Program-made: the position numbers and the translations under genes
The notes under the pieces: model-generated
Databases searched by the model: none
Seen by the model: the letters and a program-made list of their open reading frames with translations, nothing else
What the model was told of the DNA's origin: nothing
Assembly (NCBI GenBank): GCA_947247005.1
Contig: OX365955.1
Coordinates: 33,087,822 to 33,151,821 of the forward strand
DNA: 64,000 nucleotides
Origin: Spisula solida
Lineage: Eukaryota > Mollusca > Bivalvia > Venerida > Mactridae
Direction of reading: 5' to 3'
Shown here: positions 50,176 through 60,201 of the stretch, piece after piece
Layout of the letters: every line of letters begins with the position of its first letter
How positions within the stretch are numbered: the stretch's first letter is position 1

Positions 50176-50465
50176 ATGCAACAGAGACATTCTAACGAAC
50201 AACTAAAAATGATATCTTCCGAAGATGTTTGGCCCAGGTTCAACCAAATTCACGTGTACTCGTTAACGTGTTCATTGCCGTTAATAAAAGTTAGATTAAA
50301 GTTTGTCTGAAAAGGAGAACATATTTTAAACCGTATCACAAAAGTTCATTGGTACTACTTTATTCCAGGTCCCTATTGAGCCCGCCGCTGAATGCGAGAC
50401 ACATCAAAGATGAACTTGTCCCGTCTTGTCAGGTTCCTTGATCGAGATCCAAAAATATAATGTAA

Positions 50466-50640
50466 AAGGGAAGGCAGCACTCATCTGAAACTGCCGAGCA
50501 CAGAAAACAGAATAACACAGACCACAATCACACGGCACAATGTCTAACACCCAACCGAACTACAAAATAAAACTAAACCGTTGAACGTCCAAGTTTCAAC
50601 TGTCAAAAATCTGAAAGTCCAAATTTTCTAGTTGATCTTG
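50466..50640 (+). repeat. GGGAAGGCAGCAC dispersed family, most complete single-module copy
   Basis: It reads GGGAAGGCAGCACTCATCTG, CCGAGCACAGAAAACAG, one copy of AACACAGACCACAATCACAC...CTAACACCCAACCG, then AAACTAAACCGTTGAACGTC and CAACTGTCAAAAATCTGAAA. The same order flanks and fills the locus at 32121-33040, where the middle module is amplified. Confidence 0.75.
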
Positions 50641-51057
50641 AAAACAATATTGTTGTCGATTAATCTACAAAATTAGATTGTCTTTGCACATTTCTTGTTA
50701 GGTCGTTTCATTTAGTTTCAGAATGGTCGAAGACAATGTCATGACTCAATAATTATTTGAACTGTCTTTTACTTATTATCTATAAAGAAAGACAACTAAA
50801 AATACTTAAAGTAGCAGGCAAGCGCAATCGGATTGTATTATCCCCCTTGAAAGAAAAATGCGACAACGAAAGAGGAAGCAAAATCATTTTCCAAAGGTGC
50901 AAAGGGTACAGCTATATTTATACTGTAAAAATACTGCAGTAATCGCGGATTTCAAACATACTATTATACAGCGCCATAGTCTACAAATGCGAAGTATGAT
51001 CGCATTGGAGAACTCGAGCACCTCTTTAATGTAGTGTTTATTATCAAAAAGATTATG

Positions 51058-51125
51058 AAAATTCGGACAGGGAAGGCAGCACTCAACATAAACAGCCGAG
51101 CATAGAAAACATAAATACGTAATTC
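51058..51125 (+). repeat. GGGAAGGCAGCAC family fragment
   Basis: TTCGGACAGGGAAGGCAGCA, CTCAACATAAACAGCCGAGC and ATAGAAAACATAAATA. Only the left module is present. Confidence 0.7.
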
Positions 51126-51560
51126 GACGTCCACTGCGTTTTATCAGGTTTGAACGTTAAATGTTATAATACATTCTATGTTCCTGTTAGGTTTTAGTAT
51201 AATGTGCTGAGTAGTATAAAGTATAATATTACAAAGACATACTGCATTACATGAACTCATATTGAAACAATAACTATTACCATTGGTAAGTAAAATTATC
51301 CAGAATTATTATGCAGTATCAATTTAAGTTATAGAAAGAGAACGCAAACGCGAGGTTGTCTTATTTTGTCGAGGGCGTAGCAACCAAGCGTTAAGCGTTT
51401 TCTTTCTGACTTATATCATTGGCTGTCACTTTGTAAACGGTGTTGTGATTTTAAAGTTGTGGACTCCAATACAACTCGACCACGAAAATCGATAGAGGTC
51501 ACGTTGACCGAAGTAAAATACAATGAAGTTGTATGTATACAGTGCAGGATAATATTATCC

Positions 51561-51674
51561 TGCACTGTAGTAATTGCACTCATTCCTTTGAAAATTAAGA
51601 CACACCCCATCAATTATCATCGGATTTAGCCACATCGCCTCAGTTAACATTAATGTAAATTGCCGTAGCCATGA
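51561..51674 (+). repeat. Two-copy dispersed repeat, right copy
   Basis: Counterpart of 4193-4306. The upstream shared module lies at about 51329-51380 (GTTATAGAAAGAGAACG, GTCGAGGGCGTAGC). A perfect 28-base palindrome (51540-51567) touches its left end. Confidence 0.65.
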
Positions 51675-52505
51675 TATAATTTTCTATAATTATGTAGTTC
51701 ATAATACATTTTGTATAGGGATCTCGTTGTGAAAGCGAGTAGATATGCAGTACCTATCATGCAGTGCGTATTATGCATGCGAAAAACACGTGATTGTTGT
51801 TGCTATAGTTTTGCATTGGCTATGGCCTATATTTTTTGTCAGACCGGATGTAGAATAATCGGTAGACTGAATTTCACGTCCCACTTCCGGTAGAGGCAAG
51901 TTCTTGCTCAAGATTTGAGAACCAATCTTGTTTAATTTATTTTTTTCCAATATGAAATATAAATACAGATTCACTCTTTTAATAAAGTTTCGGCATGTAA
52001 GCCTGATTCAAACCCTGAAAATTATTGAAAAATATACATTTCTTTTTTATTCTAACGTAAAAAACAATAAGACGAGGTCGGAAATGACGTCACATCATTT
52101 AACGCGACGTCATCACACGTTAACGCGACGTCGTCGCTCGGCATAGCGCGCCAACTTGAAAATAATTATGGTGAATTGAAAATTAATATAAATAGCAAAT
52201 CAAAAACGAGTGTAAAACTATTTTAACTATTTATAGGGCATATCTGTTCAACCCGTAACCTAGATCTAACATTCTTTTCTAAGTAGGCCTATTTGTTCGC
52301 CTGGTCTTCTATGTGGTGCTGCCTGGCAGCCAGGTGTGTGTGGAGCAAACAAATTCCGTAGTCAGTTTTTCCTCTGCCAGATTATACAAAAGACCTGATG
52401 GGAAATCCCCGCTGGATGCAGTGCATTTATTCTGTCTATAACTGTCACATAATTATTGTTATCATACGAATTAAGTCTAAGTGTCAACTACATGTGTGCT
52501 TTTAT

Positions 52506-52690
52506 TGCCTCCGTGGCTCAGTGGTTAAAGCGCTTGGCGACTAATCTGGCGACCCGGTTTCAATTACGGGTGAAGGCACTCATATGCCTGCCATATTTCA
52601 GTAGAAAGCTGACTGGCAAGTAAAGGCTATGCTAAAACGACTTCAATCAATTAACTACCTATGCATTCCTCTTCTGCATTATTTAATGAC
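52506..52690 (+). mobile_element. tRNA-derived SINE, fourth type
   Basis: GCCTCCGTGGCTCAGTGGTT and GACCCGGTTTCAATTACGGG look like tRNA D and T arms. The acceptor stem pairs only partly (GCCTCC with GAAGGC). Body extent beyond 52580 is approximate. Confidence 0.6.
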
Positions 52691-53716
52691 ACCAAAAGAT
52701 ATTAAGTTAAGTAACCAACATTACATCTTCACGGGTTTATTTGATATAAAGTTACATTATATGAATAGTCAAACTGAGCAAATATCTTAAAATAACAACA
52801 AAATACTGTGGTTTTACGTTTTTTCGTAGAAAATTTGTTGATTTCGTGTTTCAGCTTATCCACGAATTCAAGTACACTACGAAATATTAACCGTACGATA
52901 GTATCCGCATATCAACAAACATGTACGCATATGAATTTTAACCAACAAAAAACTACAATAACAATTATTTAGCTTCTAAGCCACAATTTACCATTTCCAG
53001 ATGGAAATCAATAAGAAATGTGTATCATTTCGTATGCGATCGCATACAAACATTTATACAGTTGTAAATGTTCTCATGGAAGGGTCTTAACCGCTGATTT
53101 TTTATTGTCAAAGAAAGTAATCAGAATCGCAAAACTTACGTTGGACACTTTATTATTATTTAGAGGATATTTGTTGATTTTGGTTACAGATCAAATTTCA
53201 TTTTACCGCGTGTTCACAGAAACCACCTGTGGCCATGAGGGAAAATGCAAATTTCTGTGATGACGAGTGAAATAAACATTGATCTTACACAAACAATTAA
53301 CAAACTTTCTGTTTTTTATATGCTTCGATTTCTCGTAGAATGGTACAGTAATTTGCTTAATTGAAAAGAATACGTTGGAATTAGAACGTGATGACGTGAA
53401 CATTATGACACCGTACTGACGTGACGCATGATCTGAAGGCTGGCGGCATTGACGTTAGGTTGTTTGTGTTTGTATGGTACATGTACTTGAACCAGCTTCT
53501 ATAAAACTGATATTTTCACTGATAAATCTCTATAATCCATTGGTAAGCATACACAAATTGATTTTATTTAATATCATTGTTTCTTTTTATCACAGTGTAG
53601 TCTAGCTGCTACTATACCTACAGCAATGATGTAGTCTTATGATGGTTCTAGATACGCGCAAGTGATGGCTTCTCGACCTACTGAGATCAAATATTGTATA
53701 CTAGTATCGAAATCGC

Positions 53717-54232
53717 AGTATTCATACAATTCTTTCTTTGGTTCATATTTGTTACGTCCATATAAAGCTGTGTTAGTATTCATACAATTCTTTCTTTGGT
53801 TCATATTTGTTACGTCCATATAAAGCTGTGTTAGTTTTCATACAATTCTTTCTTTGGTTAATATTTGTTACGTCCATATAAAGCTGTGTTGGTATTCATA
53901 CAATTCTTTCTTTGGTTCATATTTGTTACGTCCATATAAAGCTGTGTTAGTATTCATATATAATTCTTTCTTTGGTACATATTTGTTACGTCCAAATAAA
54001 GCTGTGTTAGTATTCATACACTTATTTCTTTGGTTCATATTTGTTACGTCCATATAAAGCTGTGTTAGTATTCATACAATTATTTCTTTGGTTCATATTT
54101 GTTACGTCCATATAAAGCTGTGTTAGTATTCATACAATTATTTCTTTGGTTCATATTTGTTACGTCCATATAAAGCTTTGTTAGTATTCATACAATTCTT
54201 TCTTTGGTACATATTTGTTAAGCTTTGTTGGT
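53717..54232. repeat. 58-bp minisatellite, about 8-9 units
   Basis: Units read TTCATACAATTCTTTCTTTG followed by GTTCATATTTGTTACGTCCA and TATAAAGCTGTGTTAGTA. Copies are highly similar with occasional small indels. Short ORFs in both strands here are by-products. Confidence 0.95.
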
Positions 54233-54698
54233 CATGCTCCTCTATCTAACCACCGTATATATAGAGAATAATAGATTAGTGCCATGGATGAAAAAGTTTA
54301 TCTGGCAAGGCGGAGGAATACGGCTCACCAGATAATTTCCGCAGCCGAGCCGGATACATTTTTACTTCATTCACGGCTATTTATCCAGTCGCTTAATCTG
54401 CTCAGTAAGGGGATAAAATTCGGGACTATATTGTTACTCTTTCATTAACTAGCGCGCAACGTCACGATAGTTCCGTGACGTCACGATAAACAACGACGTC
54501 GGACATCTTGATAGACGTCGTGTAGACGCAGGTAAGTCGAACAAAATAACCGATCCACCACTAGCACATTTAGGTTAGGAAAACCTTACCCTCGGGCACG
54601 GAATTGCAACCGGCGACTCTCATATAAAAAGAAGTCCGTCAGATCACGTGGCAAGGTGACGGATTATCACTAGTCACATGACCAGATGACCGATTATA
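54233..54698. other. Unassigned stretch before the HTATIP2-side MITE
   Basis: Relatively GC-rich patches (GGCAAGGCGGAGGAATACGG, GACGTCACGATAAACAACGA) with partial inverted similarity to 55340-55375 (TTTATCTGGCA and GGATAAAT motifs). Possibly a further repeat, without clear ends. Confidence 0.4.
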
Positions 54699-55314
54699 CG
54701 TGGGTAGATCCAAAAGTAATGTCACTGTTCCACTGGTGCGTTTATTAGTTTAATAAAATTTATATCAAAATGTGAAGTAATTCAATTCTGGTTAATATCA
54801 TTTGTGTCATATTGTTTGAATATTAAGATAGCATTATTATAGGCATTCAAAATATACCACTGACGTCACGTCGCCGCAAACAATAATGACGTTATTTTTC
54901 CAGCGTATAATTACAGTTGATGAGACTTGGGTGTATTTCTATGACCCTGGATCCAGACAGGCCTGTAACAATGTGTTTTCCTCACTACATAAAGGCTATG
55001 GTATGTAAATGTGTTTAAAATATGGGTGAACAGACACGATCGCTGTATAGAACATCAATGGTACTTTGAAAAGGAATGATGTAAGAAACGTCATAATTTG
55101 TTTACGACGTCGATAACGTCATTTGCTTGCGGCGATGTCCGTTAGTAGGCTTCCTATGTACACGTATATCTCAATAACAAATAATTGCATTATTATGAAA
55201 TTTGGCGATTATATTGGAAATAGATTAATATAGCTGTGTGAAAAATTGCGTTGTTTTATCTAAATAATGCACGATTTTACAGCACCAGTGTCATTACTTT
55301 TGGTTCTGCCCACG
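54699..55314. mobile_element. 616-bp TIR element, Tc1/mariner-like MITE
   Basis: The left end CGTGGGTAGATCCAAAAGTA and right end TACTTTTGGTTCTGCCCACG are inverted repeats of about 30 bases flanked by TA on both sides. No coding capacity. It lies only about 85 bases beyond the HTATIP2-like stop codon. Its CGTGGG terminus is shared with the element at 4727-5730. Confidence 0.85.
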
Positions 55315-55322
55315 TAGCTAAG

Positions 55323-55328
55323 TTTAAT
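55323..55328 (-). promoter_or_regulatory. Candidate polyadenylation signal (ATTAAA) of the HTATIP2-like gene
   Basis: This is the closest ATTAAA on the minus strand, about 70 bases past the stop codon and just before the TIR element 54699-55314. The nearest canonical AATAAA (54741-54746) lies inside that element. If it is used instead, the element would supply about 570 bases of 3' UTR. Confidence 0.4.
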
Positions 55329-55398
55329 CGGCACCCCGTTAACAGGCAGATTTTGCCGGAAGTGACTGGATAAATGTATATAGCAACACTATCTGCCA

Positions 55399-55609
55399 TT
55401 ATGTTTTCGCAATTTCGTGAATAGTTTTATTGTCAAAAGATTCCACACCGTCTGATGGTTGCTGTCTTTTCACATTTTTCAACATAGATTTAGCAAGAAT
55501 ATCAAAATGTACAGATGAGTGCGTTGGAAATAGTTTAGTGAACGGTGTCAATAAAACTGACAGCCATTTCTCCATTGGGCGACTTTCTACTCTGTTTCCT
55601 AGCAACAAA
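55399..55609 (-). CDS. HTATIP2: HTATIP2/TIP30-like oxidoreductase, last exon
   Basis: After the acceptor TTTCAG, T completes the split Gly and 69 codons follow: LLLGNRVESRPMEKW, then SVLLTPFTKLFP, ending SFDNKTIHEIAKT and TAA. This aligns with the human C-terminus (VLLCDRQESRP..., ...LENKAIHDLGKA), including the ESRP and NK-IH motifs. The product stops close to the KA/KT position and lacks the short human tail. The four exons together give 172 residues against about 242 for the human protein, consistent with only the N-terminal part being off-window. Gene orientation is towards the myomodulin gene. Confidence 0.93.
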
Positions 55610-56263
55610 CTGAAACACAGATAAACAATACATTAGTTAAAGAATTATGGTTAACGGATTTAAAAACGCGACACTTGGGTATGTTGGTATATTTTAAGAA
55701 AACACTTTATTGTTATTTTGATACCAAACATGATAAAATCTAACGAATATTAACTAAATTAATCGCACGAATAAGACATTGGTCCAGAAAACAAAAGTAA
55801 CATGGTTATCGGCGCATTGGTTTTATTGGTGAAGATAACCAGCCTGCATAACAGATCGAATATTTACGTATGGCTAGTCTAACTTCTATATACAAATTCT
55901 AAATTAAATTGAATATAATAAATGACATATCCAATTTTTATTTAAAATGTGTTTATTTGACACGGAAACATTGTTGCAGGAAACATACACCTTTGTCTCA
56001 TAGACCTGCTTAATGTTTTTATGGTCAAGGGGAGGTAACCCTGTAAGAAATTTTGGTCAGAATGTGACTTTTGTGTTCTGGATCGACGAATTAATTGAAC
56101 TATATGTTTGTTAATACTCATCTCATTTTTATAATCTTAGTATCAAAATAACGCCAATACATTGACCTTTAATCTGAACTATTCCAATACCGGCATAAAC
56201 TTGAACTGCTATAAAACAACATACCCCAGTGTAGCGTTTTTAAATCCGTTAAGTATAGTAATA

Positions 56264-56489
56264 ACTCGTTTATCCAGGTAAGTCATCTGTTTGCATATAA
56301 CATTGTGTATATAAACATAGCAATTTCTCGTAGCAATGTATTAATTACCCAGATAATGTTTGGGTGAGTATGTGGCTTAGTGGATAATAATTATTATTTT
56401 TCACTGCCTTCATATCTGATTAAAATGTTTAAATCAATAAAAATACAATGTTTTGTGTACAAGTGACATACCTAAATAACAAACTGCAC
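56264..56489 (+). repeat. Dispersed repeat R4, copy 4
   Basis: CATAACATTGTGTATATAAA through CATACCTAAATAACAAACTG, colinear with the other copies. It lies in the last intron of the HTATIP2-like gene, antisense to it. Confidence 0.75.
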
Positions 56490-56588
56490 AACATTTGAGG
56501 AGGAGATACCACGTACATATATATGCAATGTTTTCAGCTATGTATCTTTACAACAATTACTAGTATAATCAAAGCACTGACAGTGTTG

Positions 56589-57378
56589 TTGGGAGGCGTT
56601 CTGGTTGCTGCTATTAAAACTCAAACCGACTTTACACTTTTAATGTGTGTTTTCTTATTGCCGATCTTGACTTGAATGTCAAAATAAGCCTATGTGAATA
56701 TATAGGCAAGTTGGGTATCTAAATAATTGAACAAAGGGGAATATTAATTTATTTCGAATACGTGTATTGAATGTCTATATTAAAACTGGTTCTAAAACGA
56801 TAATACGCGCCTATTTATCAGATTCTACAGTACCGTCTTGTAATCACTTCCCTCACAGCGTGAGACAGTCTGTAGAAAACTAGAATTTATCTGGGCCAGT
56901 ACCACACCATATGGTTACAAAACAAAACTTTGCAGACGATATACAATTCATTGATAAAACCATCACATGACCCTGGTCTGGAGCTTAGTGTAACGCTCCT
57001 ATATTCTAAAAAAATAGCTCCATCCGGAACCTCAAATACAAATTCTAAAAATAGCTATGCAGCCGGGACATATGAACACACCATTTTCATAATACGAAAC
57101 AAGTTCGAGATCGCTCCGGCGGAGTGACTATCTGCAAAAATATCGATTTAACGAACAGTTTGACAATAATTGTTGATATTAGAATATTATTAGAATATAC
57201 AAATGATGCTGATTTAATTAAATCAGTTTAAAAATTTGGAGAAACATATGTAGCAGTATTGGGAATGTTGACAGTTTCTGGAACTACATGAGTGCGGATT
57301 CACATTGTTTAGCCTAAAGGCGGTCAGTTGGCATTAAGAAATAGACATTGATACATATGAGGGGCTAACGCCTCCCAA
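56589..57378. mobile_element. 790-bp TIR element (TTGGGAGGCG family), copy 2
   Basis: It is bounded by TTGGGAGGCG and CGCCTCCCAA and is the reverse-complement counterpart of 17401-18122 (for example TTACAAAACAAAACTTTGCA and TGTTGACAGTTTCTGGAACT). It lies in the last intron of the HTATIP2-like gene. Confidence 0.85.
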
Positions 57379-57909
57379 AGAGCAGCAAAGGGGGCACAGA
57401 GCCGCATTAACAACTTGACAATCAACCGTTGAACACACGACAAAAACGTGACACATTAGTTTTTGCTGATGTCATCATTTGTTTATTCTGTTCTTGAAAA
57501 GATTGTAATAAAGTCAATTGAATTGTAATTCCAGATAGACATGCAACATTTGTATAGTTCGCCGGGGATAACACTAGCCTTTGTTTACAAATTAAAATGA
57601 AAATTAAATACATTTTCGATATCCATTTTTGTTCAATCTTGTGCGTATACACTTATAATGATATTCTCTTTAAATCTACATTGATAACTGGGGGCCAGTC
57701 GACCGTGCAGTGTTTATAATTTGCTTTGTTTGTTTATTGAAAAGGCTAGAGTTATCCCCTGCGAACTATACATACATGCACACTTTTAAGACTTGTTAAT
57801 ATAAGTGTAGTCTTCTTTTTCATTTTTTCGACATAAATTATATCGTGGGCGAAAATATGTTTTATCAGATAATTGAGCTATATCGTACATGAAGTGAATA
57901 CATATTTAC

Positions 57910-57971
57910 CCGGGTCGGAATATTGACAGTCTCTGAAATTGCAGTTCCTTTAGTGATTCCTCTACTTGACC
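57910..57971 (-). CDS. HTATIP2: HTATIP2/TIP30-like oxidoreductase, third exon in window (62 bp)
   Basis: This short exon was found by looking for the missing homologous segment. After TTCACAG it reads GQVEESLKELQFQRLSIFRP plus two bases (GG) of a split Gly, then the donor GTAAAT. It corresponds to the human GEVEAKVEEL...VFRPG segment that follows the active-site Lys. The split codon is completed by the first base of the final exon (GG+T). A longer overlapping open frame on this strand (57865-58065) is a different frame and not coding. Confidence 0.9.
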
Positions 57972-58110
57972 CTGTGAATAAATCCATATAATTAGACCGT
58001 GCTACAAGACCACCAAATTGCGAGGATTTGAAGGAACATGCATCAGAAAGATCTTTAGAATACAATTACCCCAATTTATACCTAGCAACAAGACTGCGTT
58101 CTATAAACGC

Positions 58111-58559
58111 TTATGCCCCCTGTGGAAGCCTTGTCCATAAATAAGTCTAAGTCCAAAATTAGGTCAAGGTGAAGGTCAAAATGGGGTTAGGTGATACAGG
58201 CCTGTGGAGAGTGTTCATATACAACATCCATGCTAGTATGAAAGCTTTGTAGCAAGCCATATTAATACTAGAAGAAACGGTCAATTTGGGTTAACCAAGA
58301 ATTTGGCCCTTCAATAAGTCTAAGTCCAACATTAGGTCAAGGTGAAGGTCAAAATGGGGTCAGGTGATACAGGTGTGTGGATAGTGTTCATATACAACAT
58401 CCATGCAAGTATGGAAGCTTTGTACGAGCCATAATGATGCTAGAAGAAACGGTCAATTTGGGTAAACCGGACGGACGGACGAACGGACGTGCGGAAGAAC
58501 GGACGGACGGACAGGTGATACACTATACACCTCCCGATCTATCGATACGGGGGCATAAA
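58111..58559. mobile_element. TTATGCCCCC...GGGGGCATAA element with internal 173-bp duplication
   Basis: Inverted ends TTATGCCCCC and GGGGGCATAA. AATAAGTCTAAGTCCAAAAT at 58140 recurs at 58313, and the copies stay similar through CTAGAAGAAACGGTCAATTT. A GGAC/GGACGGAC microsatellite lies near the right end. Confidence 0.85.
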
Positions 58560-58584
58560 TAGGTAACAGAAAGAACTGGAATTG

Positions 58585-58780
58585 GGGATATTAACACGAA
58601 AATAAGACACAGACGGAGATGGAGATAGAAAGGACATGTAATGAAACTAGGCATACAAAAACATCTATTTTATGGACACCACATGAAGAAGAACAGTAGA
58701 GTCAGCGATGAAAGTAAAGGGAGCAACCTGGAATACAACAGGGAGGAAGGCCAAGACCAGATGTAGACGAGGGCTTCTGT
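58585..58780 (+). pseudogene. LINE scrap (C-terminal reverse-transcriptase ORF remnant)
   Basis: Conceptual reading gives INTKIRHRRRW, a KGHVM segment and, further on, ATWNTTGRKAK. These resemble the R-R-R-W-x-W-x-G-H-V and L-T-W-x-P-x-G-x-R-K pattern at the end of RTE/CR1-like ORF2 proteins. Stops and frame changes show it is dead. It abuts the right end of 58111-58559. Confidence 0.5.
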
Positions 58781-58991
58781 GGAAGCCTTATGTTATAAAT
58801 CGAAGAGTGTGAAGAGGTTTAAGTAAGTACAAATGTAGTATCACGACAACCTATAGTTCCCATCTTATTGCTTTAGTTACTCAAAATATTATTATAGGCA
58901 TCAACTTTTGCGACGTAATTTCTTCATATGTTTATTATTCATAAATACATTTTGTACGAGTTATTCGTATTCGAGTTATATTGACACATAC

Positions 58992-59129
58992 CTTTATTTT
59001 ATTATATGTAACAAAACTGTCTTTATTTGCTCCTGTAGCTGTCACCACTTGGAAATGTTTACATCCAGCGTCCTTAGCAACACGTGCACTGTTCACGACA
59101 TAATCACGATCTACTTTGATAAAATGATC
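58992..59129 (-). CDS. HTATIP2: HTATIP2/TIP30-like oxidoreductase, second exon in window
   Basis: This 46-codon, phase 0/0 exon starts DHFIKVDRDYV after a TTTCAG acceptor and ends at AAG|GTATGT. It carries VDRDYV, the AKDAGCKHF block typical of HTATIP2, and near its end Y-N-K-I-K. The last is the Tyr-x-x-x-Lys pair expected at the short-chain dehydrogenase active site, so the catalytic residues appear intact. Intron lengths on either side are 964 and 1020 bases. The exon is free of stops and clearly under coding constraint, unlike the AT-rich flanks. Confidence 0.92.
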
Positions 59130-59471
59130 CTGAAATATCAAATACTTTATAAGGTGTTTGCAATCTATAAAACACACAAGGCAACACACAACTGAATGAG
59201 AAAACGATCCACCCAAGTCCCAGCTGTCAAAAAGCTGAATGAACTAGTTTCAGCAATAAAGCCTTCAAATACTTATGTACAATTAACTTGTTTTACAGCA
59301 TGTATTTTAATCGAATATACACGTACATTCACCGTTTCATTTGGAACATTTGAATAGATTCTTCACAAGACAATCATGTTATATATTTTGTAAACATTGT
59401 TTTAACACCCACTGTTTTAGGCGTATGCTGACATACTATGTATTATAATGTATTACACGTATACATTTGTA

Positions 59472-59882
59472 ATGCCCCCCATCTTTGATGAGAGGTATAT
59501 TGCTTTGCACCTGTGTGTCTGTGTGTCTGTCTGTCGGTATGGTTTCCGTTCAATAACTCAGGAACGCTTTGACCTACGAGCTTCAAACTTTAGATGAAGG
59601 TTGGACATTAAGAGTAGATGGCCCCTATTGATTTTGGGGTCATTAAGTCAAAGGTCACAGTGACCTTAATCATTTCTGACAATTTAAATGATTTCCGTTC
59701 AATAACTCAAGAACGCTTTTACCTAGGCGCTTCAAACTTTTCATGGAGGTCGTTCAGCAACATAAGATGACCCTTATTGATTTTAAGGTCAGTAGGTCAA
59801 AGGTCAAGGTCACTGCGACCTTCACCATTTCTGACTATTGGGCTGCCATGGGGGCATACATGTTTTACAAACTTCTCTTGTT
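59472..59882. mobile_element. ATGCCCCC-family element with two internal 145-bp repeats
   Basis: ATGCCCCCCATCTTTGATGA to GGGGGCATACATGTTTTACA. Inside, a segment starting TTTCCGTTCAATAACTCA and running to CCATTTCTGAC-like sequence occurs twice in tandem with divergence. It lies in the intron between HTATIP2-like exons 58992-59129 and 60094-60201. Confidence 0.85.
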
Positions 59883-60087
59883 AAACATTTACGCTTTGCT
59901 TTTTCAAAGATACGGCAATACGATTCATACACTATCGTTTTTATGTGATTATTACTGAGTTTAAATAATAATTTCTAATATAATTACACACTTTAAGTTA
60001 TTATCTACAGTCAATATAAATTTATCTTCAATTATGCAAACCAGTATCATCTGAATGACCATCGTATGTACTGTCTAAAACATTTTA

Positions 60088-60201
<114 letters not shown>

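Larger units (their letters stand above)
50641..53716. other. Intergenic region, mostly unassigned
   Basis: Holds the repeat copies at 51058 and 51561 and the SINE at 52506. A run of GACGTCA-like motifs lies at 52080-52140. ORFs of 60-80 codons show no recognisable content. Confidence 0.6.

Noticed and set aside
57865..58065. 66-residue minus-strand ORF as part of the HTATIP2-like gene
   Set aside because: It is in the wrong frame; the coding exon is the overlapping 57910-57971 segment with proper splice sites.
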